Source: JACMLD01 sp033761915 (GTDB taxonomy: Bacteria > Bacteroidota > Bacteroidia > Chitinophagales > Chitinophagaceae). From it: a stretch of DNA of 27,499 bases. Under the pieces are notes generated by a model. That model was not told where the DNA came from, did no database searches, and was given only the letters and a program-made list of their open reading frames with translations. A program made the translations under genes and the position numbers. The stretch spans positions 1 to 27,499 of the forward strand of contig JANRMC010000048.1 of NCBI GenBank assembly GCA_033761915.1, read 5' to 3'. How positions within the stretch are numbered: position 1 is the first letter of the stretch; each line of letters begins with the position of its first letter. Below are positions 23,224 through 27,499 of the stretch, in pieces.

Positions 23224-26200
23224 TTAAACAATTACTACTGTTTCCTCTTTTTTCAGCACATTTACCTGCGCATCTAAAATTGCTTTCACCTCCGGCCGGC
23301 AACTGCCGCAACCCATTCCGGCCCCGGTTAACTGACACAATTGCAAATGGTCTTTACAGCCATCTTTTATTTTATTAATCAAGTTGCCTTCGCCCACATT
23401 ATTGCAACTGCAAACTAATTTGCCAATGACCGGCTCAGCAGTTTTACCACTGCGCAGTAATTGCAAACGCTTTTCACTCAGCTCCATTTTGTTTTCAATC
23501 AGGTTGCGGAATTCTAAAAACTCACTCTTGTCTCCAATTAAAATAGCGCCAACCAGTTTATCGTTATGTACAATGCACTTTTTGTAGTAGCGCTTGGCTT
23601 TATCTATAAAAACAATTTCTTCATATGCCGGGTCGTTAGCAGGCACTTCGGCCAAACCCAAAGAACACAAATCAGTACCGTGCATTTTTAAAATGTTCAT
23701 GAGCAAACTGCCCTGGTAATATTTGGCAATATCTCCACATAAATAACGGGCTACAATTTCTGCCTGCTGTTCAGCAGCGGCTGTAATACCATACAAGAAA
23801 CCTTTGAACTCGGCAATTTCTCCAATGGCAAAAATGTTTTCTTCGCTGGTGCGTAAATATTCATCCACCACCACGCCACGTTTACATTCAATGCCGGCGG
23901 CTTTTACCACTTCAATATTTGGCACGGTGCCAATGGCAATTACCAAAGCCTGGCAGTTAATTAACAAACCACTTTTTAACCGTACGCCATCAATATTTTT
24001 TTCTCCCAGAAAGCGGTCTATCTCATCGTTGTAAAAAATTTCAACACCCTTGCTGGTAAGTTCTTCATGCAGTAACTGACTGCCCAGCGGGTCCAGTTGC
24101 CGGTCCATTAAACGGGAGATACGCTGAATAATCGTTACCTCCACATTCACTTCACGGAGCGATGCTGCCAACTCAATGCCTAACAAACCACCGCCAACAA
24201 TTATCACTCTTCCATTTTCTGGTTTAACATGTGCTTTAAAACTATCGGCATCTGTTCTGCTGCGCATGGTAAAAATTCCATGCAGCGGCGGCACATCTTT
24301 CAGCATAAAAGCACGGCTGCCCGTAGCCATCAGCAATACATCATAAGTATGTGTGATACCGTTGCTATCTGTAACCGTTTTATTTTCTTTATCTATTGTT
24401 GAAATGCTTACGCCACGATGCAGTTTAATGCGGTAATCATGTTCCTCATCGTCCGTCATCTTAATTAAATTATGCCAGGGCAATACACCGCTGATATAAT
24501 CGGGCAGCAGTACACGGTTGTAAAAAGGAAAATTTTCTTTGCTGAAAATTTCTATTTCATCTTCTGTATTTAATGCCCGGTAACTTTTTACAAAACCACA
24601 AGCACCGGCGCCTGCACCCACCACAATAATTTTTTGTTTGGACTTTTTATACAACTGCACTTCAACCGCAGTAAATTTAAAATCGGGCTCTTTGCTTTTT
24701 GGGTCAACTAAATTATTGGTAAGGTTATTTGCCCGGTTTAAATCGCTGTTGAGCACTTTGCCCCAGTGCATGGGCATAAATACCACGCCGGGTTTTATGT
24801 CTTCACTAAATTTTGCTTTTACTCTTGCATTGCCTCTGGCATTAAACACTTCCACCACATCGTTTTCTTTAATGTGGCGTTTTGCTGCATCAGCAGGATT
24901 AATTTCCAAATACGATTCGCTGATGTGCTGGTTGAGTTTATTTACTTTACCGGTTTTGCTTCTTGTATGCCATTGGTCTCGTATGCGGCCCGTGGTAAGA
25001 ATCAACGGATGTTTTTCATTCACCGCTTCACTTTCATTCGCATCTCCAAAGGAATGAATATTTGCTTTTTGCGAAGGGGTAAAAAACTTCTTGTCAGTAA
25101 ATAATCTCGGAGTGCCATAATATCGCTTTCCGCTTTCCGCTTCATGCTTTAAACTTTCTGCTTTATACGGCCATTGCACCGCCCTCTTTTCTTTCAATAC
25201 TTCATAACTCAAAGCGCTGATGTCAATATTTGTTCCTTTTGTTAATGCCGCATGTTCTGCATAAATATCTGCAAAGCTGTTAAACTCAAAACCATGATAG
25301 CCCATCTTTTTTGCGAAGCGGCAAATAATTTCTGCATCAGGCAATGCTTCACCGGGTGCATCGGTAATTTTTTCTAAATGAGAAATGTATCTTCCTGCGT
25401 TTGTCATGGTGCCTTCCTTCTCCGTCCATGCTGCAGCAGGCAATACCACATCGGCGTATTGTAATGTTTCCAATTTATTCGTTACATCCTGCACCACCAC
25501 AAACTTTGCTTTCTTCAATCCTTCTTCTGCTTTGCGCACATCCGGAATACTGATTAAAGGGTTGGTGCATAAAATCCAGATGGCTTTTAATTTGCCATCA
25601 TTCAACGCATCAAACATTTCAGTAGCCGTTAAGCCGGGCTTTGCAGGGATTTTCCCCAACGGCACTTGCCAAAAAGTTTCTACTTCGTTGCGGTGTGACT
25701 CATTTAATAAATCACGGTGAGCCGGTAATAAATTGCTTAAACCTCCCACTTCCCTTCCACCCATTGCATTGGGCTGCCCTGTTAGTGAAAACGGGCCAGC
25801 GCCGGGTTTACCAATTTGCCCGGTAATCAAATTCAAATTAATGAGTGATAAATTTTTATTTACACCAATCACACTTTGGTTCAGCCCCATCGTCCACATA
25901 GTAATAAAACCTTTTGCATTGCCAATGTATAATGCAGCAAGCCGAATATCATTTTCACTCACCCCACAAATAGTAGCGGCTTCTTCAATGGTTCTTTCAA
26001 AAACTTTTTTGCGGTAGTCTTCAAAACCATTGGTGTTATCATTAATAAAATCAAAATCAATTTGCCCTTCTTCAATCAAACATCTTCCTATTGCATGATG
26101 CAGTGTAATATCCGTACCGGGGTTTAACTGCAAATGCACATTGGCCATGCTGCAGGTTTGTGTTTTGCGTGGGTCGCTCACAATAATTTTTAAATCCGGA

Positions 26201-26793
26201 TTTTTTTCTCTCGCCGCTTCCACCCTGCGCCATAAAATAGGATGGCACCATGCAGGGTTGGCTCCCGCTACAAAAATTACATCACACAATTCCAAATCAT
26301 CATAACTAACGGGCACACTGTCTTCACCCAAACTCATTTTATAACCCACCACCGCACTGCTCATACACAAGCGGCTGTTGGTATCAATATTATTGCTGCC
26401 AATAAAACCTTTAATCAGTTTATTAACCACATAATACTCTTCTGTTAAACATTGGCCGCTGGCATAAAATGCCACACTGTCCGGCCCGTATTTATCAATA
26501 AAGGTTTTAAAAACTGCAGCAGTACGTTCCAGTGCTGCATCCCAACTCACTCTTTGCCTCGGCTGATTACGGCTGTAACGCATTTCAGGATACAGCAAGC
26601 GGTCGCTTTTATCATTTACCGTATAGTGCAGGTTCATGCCTTTACTGCACAGCATGCCTTTATTTACCGGGTGATTTTTATCTCCTTCAACAGTAATGCG
26701 CCCCAATGCATCTTTCTGCACCACAATGCCGCAACCCACACCGCAATAGCAGCAGGTTGTTTTATAACCGTTATTTAATTTCGCTTCGCTCAA
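23224..26793 (-). CDS. Assimilatory nitrate reductase fused to FAD reductase and BFD-type [2Fe-2S] domain
   Basis: 1189 residues, three parts. Residues 1-about 705 are a NasA/NapA-type molybdopterin reductase: a [4Fe-4S] site Cys14, Cys17, Cys21 and Cys49 (CCYCGVGC ... GMLCSKG), LTGQPNAMGGREVGG near 340 and TTGRIRDQWHTRSKTG near 610, all typical of assimilatory nitrate reductases. Residues about 718-1105 are a pyridine-nucleotide oxidoreductase like NasB/NirB-N (FAD motif VVGAGAGACG, NAD motif IIVGGGLLGIELAASL, and AIGEIAEF). Residues about 1125-1170 are a BFD-like [2Fe-2S] domain (VCSCNNVG and GMGCGSCRPEV). So NAD(P)H could feed nitrate reduction within one chain. The start is TTG (26791-26793): an in-frame stop lies 15 bases upstream and no ATG occurs before the first Cys. 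It needs Mo-bis-MGD, hence mobA. No nitrite reductase is in the window. Confidence 0.95.
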   Translation of the reverse strand: MSEAKLNNGYKTTCCYCGVGCGIVVQKDALGRITVEGDKNHPVNKGMLCSKGMNLHYTVNDKSDRLLYPEMRYSRNQPRQRVSWDAALERTAAVFKTFIDKYGPDSVAFYASGQCLTEEYYVVNKLIKGFIGSNNIDTNSRLCMSSAVVGYKMSLGEDSVPVSYDDLELCDVIFVAGANPAWCHPILWRRVEAAREKNPDLKIIVSDPRKTQTCSMANVHLQLNPGTDITLHHAIGRCLIEEGQIDFDFINDNTNGFEDYRKKVFERTIEEAATICGVSENDIRLAALYIGNAKGFITMWTMGLNQSVIGVNKNLSLINLNLITGQIGKPGAGPFSLTGQPNAMGGREVGGLSNLLPAHRDLLNESHRNEVETFWQVPLGKIPAKPGLTATEMFDALNDGKLKAIWILCTNPLISIPDVRKAEEGLKKAKFVVVQDVTNKLETLQYADVVLPAAAWTEKEGTMTNAGRYISHLEKITDAPGEALPDAEIICRFAKKMGYHGFEFNSFADIYAEHAALTKGTNIDISALSYEVLKEKRAVQWPYKAESLKHEAESGKRYYGTPRLFTDKKFFTPSQKANIHSFGDANESEAVNEKHPLILTTGRIRDQWHTRSKTGKVNKLNQHISESYLEINPADAAKRHIKENDVVEVFNARGNARVKAKFSEDIKPGVVFMPMHWGKVLNSDLNRANNLTNNLVDPKSKEPDFKFTAVEVQLYKKSKQKIIVVGAGAGACGFVKSYRALNTEDEIEIFSKENFPFYNRVLLPDYISGVLPWHNLIKMTDDEEHDYRIKLHRGVSISTIDKENKTVTDSNGITHTYDVLLMATGSRAFMLKDVPPLHGIFTMRSRTDADSFKAHVKPENGRVIIVGGGLLGIELAASLREVNVEVTIIQRISRLMDRQLDPLGSQLLHEELTSKGVEIFYNDEIDRFLGEKNIDGVRLKSGLLINCQALVIAIGTVPNIEVVKAAGIECKRGVVVDEYLRTSEENIFAIGEIAEFKGFLYGITAAAEQQAEIVARYLCGDIAKYYQGSLLMNILKMHGTDLCSLGLAEVPANDPAYEEIVFIDKAKRYYKKCIVHNDKLVGAILIGDKSEFLEFRNLIENKMELSEKRLQLLRSGKTAEPVIGKLVCSCNNVGEGNLINKIKDGCKDHLQLCQLTGAGMGCGSCRPEVKAILDAQVNVLKKEETVVIV

Positions 26794-26810
26794 ATTTATT
26801 TTCTTTTGTT

Positions 26811-26858
26811 ACGGACAGTAGTTCTTTAATCATCTTCAGTGGCGTCGCACACTTGTGC
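26811..26858. repeat. Dispersed repeat copy 12 (orientation R)
   Basis: Core GGCGTCGCACACTTGTGC (26841-26858), with a divergent left arm. It is upstream of the nitrate reductase gene and pairs with copy 11 at the gene's 3' end. The rest of the 223-bp gap (26794-27016) holds a weak CACTC/GAGTG hairpin near 26940-26957 and nothing gene-like. Confidence 0.65.
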
Positions 26859-27008
26859 ATTATCACTTTACTGAACTTTAATTGTGTCATACACAGGCAC
26901 TCTCATCTTTGAACACCATTCTTTCTTTCAACGGTTCAGCCACTCTTTAAGGAGTGACCCACTCTGCTGCCTTTTTTAAAACTTAATCTTTGCTTCTAAC
27001 TCCGCTGG

Positions 27009-27026
27009 TGCCCCCTTTATGGGGCA
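27009..27026. repeat. GC-rich hairpin over the narK stop codon
   Basis: TGCCCC-CTTTAT-GGGGCA; the narK stop codon (27017-27019) lies in the loop. There is no T-run after it on the minus strand, so it is not a canonical intrinsic terminator. It is similar in kind to the CCCCTTT hairpin at 23088-23106. Confidence 0.5.
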
Positions 27027-27499
27027 GAGGGGGTTACAAAAGGTGCAACAACTAAATCCTTTGCCTCTGTATTTTTTCTGGCAGTAATCGTTCTAAAAAT
27101 AAATACCCCTACACCAATACCTAGAATGATATAACCCAGCAATGTAAAGGCCGCAGTATAGTCAATCAAGTCTTTTGTTTTTGTTACACCATTTTCCACT
27201 ACTTCTTTGGTGGCATGTACTGCTTTTGCTTTAAACATAAAAGCAATCAGCATGGCACCAATATTACCACCAGCGCCTACAATGCCCGCCACACTGCCCA
27301 CTGCAATCGGACTTACAAAAGGCACCAAACTGTAAGTAGCGCCATTCGCCATTTTCAAACTCAACCCAAAAAAGAACATCATAAAAATTGCCATGCCTAT
27401 ATTGCCAGCTTTTGCAAACCATATCAGGCCGATGCCTTCCAGCAATAATAAAATGGCCAGCAGCATACTCTTACCATCAAAGCCCCACACTTTACCAAC
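27017..27499 (-). CDS. narK: Nitrate/nitrite transporter (NarK/NNP family), 3' part
   Basis: The frame is open through the right window edge, so only the last 160 or so residues are seen; the real start is outside. A membrane protein of the major facilitator superfamily: helices near residues about 10-28, 32-50, 55-85 and a final one near 125-148 (numbered from the edge), followed by a polar tail. The segment KMANGATYSLVPFVSPIAVGSVAGIVGAGGNIGA carries the second nitrate-signature region of NNP transporters. An insertion of about 25 polar residues (KAKAVHATKEVVENGVTKTK) separates the last two helices. Upstream neighbour of the nitrate reductase, same strand: uptake, then reduction. Confidence 0.88.
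   Translation of the reverse strand, partial: VGKVWGFDGKSMLLAILLLLEGIGLIWFAKAGNIGMAIFMMFFFGLSLKMANGATYSLVPFVSPIAVGSVAGIVGAGGNIGAMLIAFMFKAKAVHATKEVVENGVTKTKDLIDYTAAFTLLGYIILGIGVGVFIFRTITARKNTEAKDLVVAPFVTPSAP

Noticed and set aside
26791..26798. TAAATTTG as promoter of the nitrate reductase gene
   Set aside because: It includes the TTG start codon itself and has no -33 box; a start there would leave no upstream start codon.
1..26858. L/R repeat pairs as terminal repeats of mobile cassettes
   Set aside because: The enclosed segments would cut hemD in half and begin inside coding sequence, and no transposase is present.
1..27499. CRISPR array
   Set aside because: Repeats are kilobases apart, alternate in orientation and lack regular spacers; no cas genes.

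Overview
This window looks like chromosomal DNA of a Bacteroidota bacterium, probably of the family Chitinophagaceae (family-level placement is inference). The evidence is TonB-dependent receptors with an N-terminal carboxypeptidase-like domain, DUF2490 proteins, moderate-to-low GC, few Shine-Dalgarno sites and several promoters of the Bacteroidota type (TTTG, about 20 bases, TAnnTTTG). Almost every gene is on the minus strand; the exceptions are a SelW-like gene and mobA. I see no transposase, integrase, phage gene or CRISPR array.

Layout from left to right. 66-2186: ferrous iron transporter FeoB. 2346-4017: a small winged-helix regulator coupled to a six-helix membrane protein, and a secreted protein. 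4174-6420: a TonB-dependent receptor with a clear promoter. 6778-8284: a sterol-desaturase-type membrane hydroxylase behind a small secreted beta-sandwich protein. 8361-10069: aldo/keto reductase and a DUF2490 protein. 10157-10227: tRNA-Cys(GCA). 10286-12868: a second TonB-dependent receptor with an elaborate control region. 13042-19020: one compact tetrapyrrole operon (ALA synthase, HemC-HemD fusion, HemB, a DUF2490 protein, and a precorrin-2 dehydrogenase fused to a TauE/SafE exporter). 19193-20011: MOSC protein. 20194-21075: SelW-like protein and MobA. 21061-27499: nitrate assimilation (a degenerate sulfite/nitrite-reductase-fold protein with a rubredoxin tail, nitrate reductase associated protein, a nitrate reductase fused to its FAD and [2Fe-2S] electron-input modules, and the 3' part of a NarK-type transporter).

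How the parts may work together (inference). The 13042-19020 operon can take succinyl-CoA and glycine to uroporphyrinogen III and, given a SUMT that is not in this window, on to siroheme. Siroheme is the cofactor of assimilatory nitrite and sulfite reductases. The exporter half of the last gene and the neighbouring nitrate cluster fit a siroheme-supply operon. Its promoter and that of the 10286-12868 receptor carry the same palindrome, CTACTAAnTTAGTAG, which points to a shared regulator of sulfur or nitrogen state.

Two structural signals are not explained by the genes. First, a dispersed family of about 50 bp repeats (core GTTGCGTCGCACnCTT) occurs 12 times in strictly alternating orientation across the window, with one end lying next to gene boundaries. 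Two copies have a roughly 40 bp hairpin-forming insertion, and two are translated, in HemD and in a signal peptide. Second, the 10286-12868 receptor has two copies of the palindrome on either side of a perfect terminator hairpin that lies just after the predicted transcription start.
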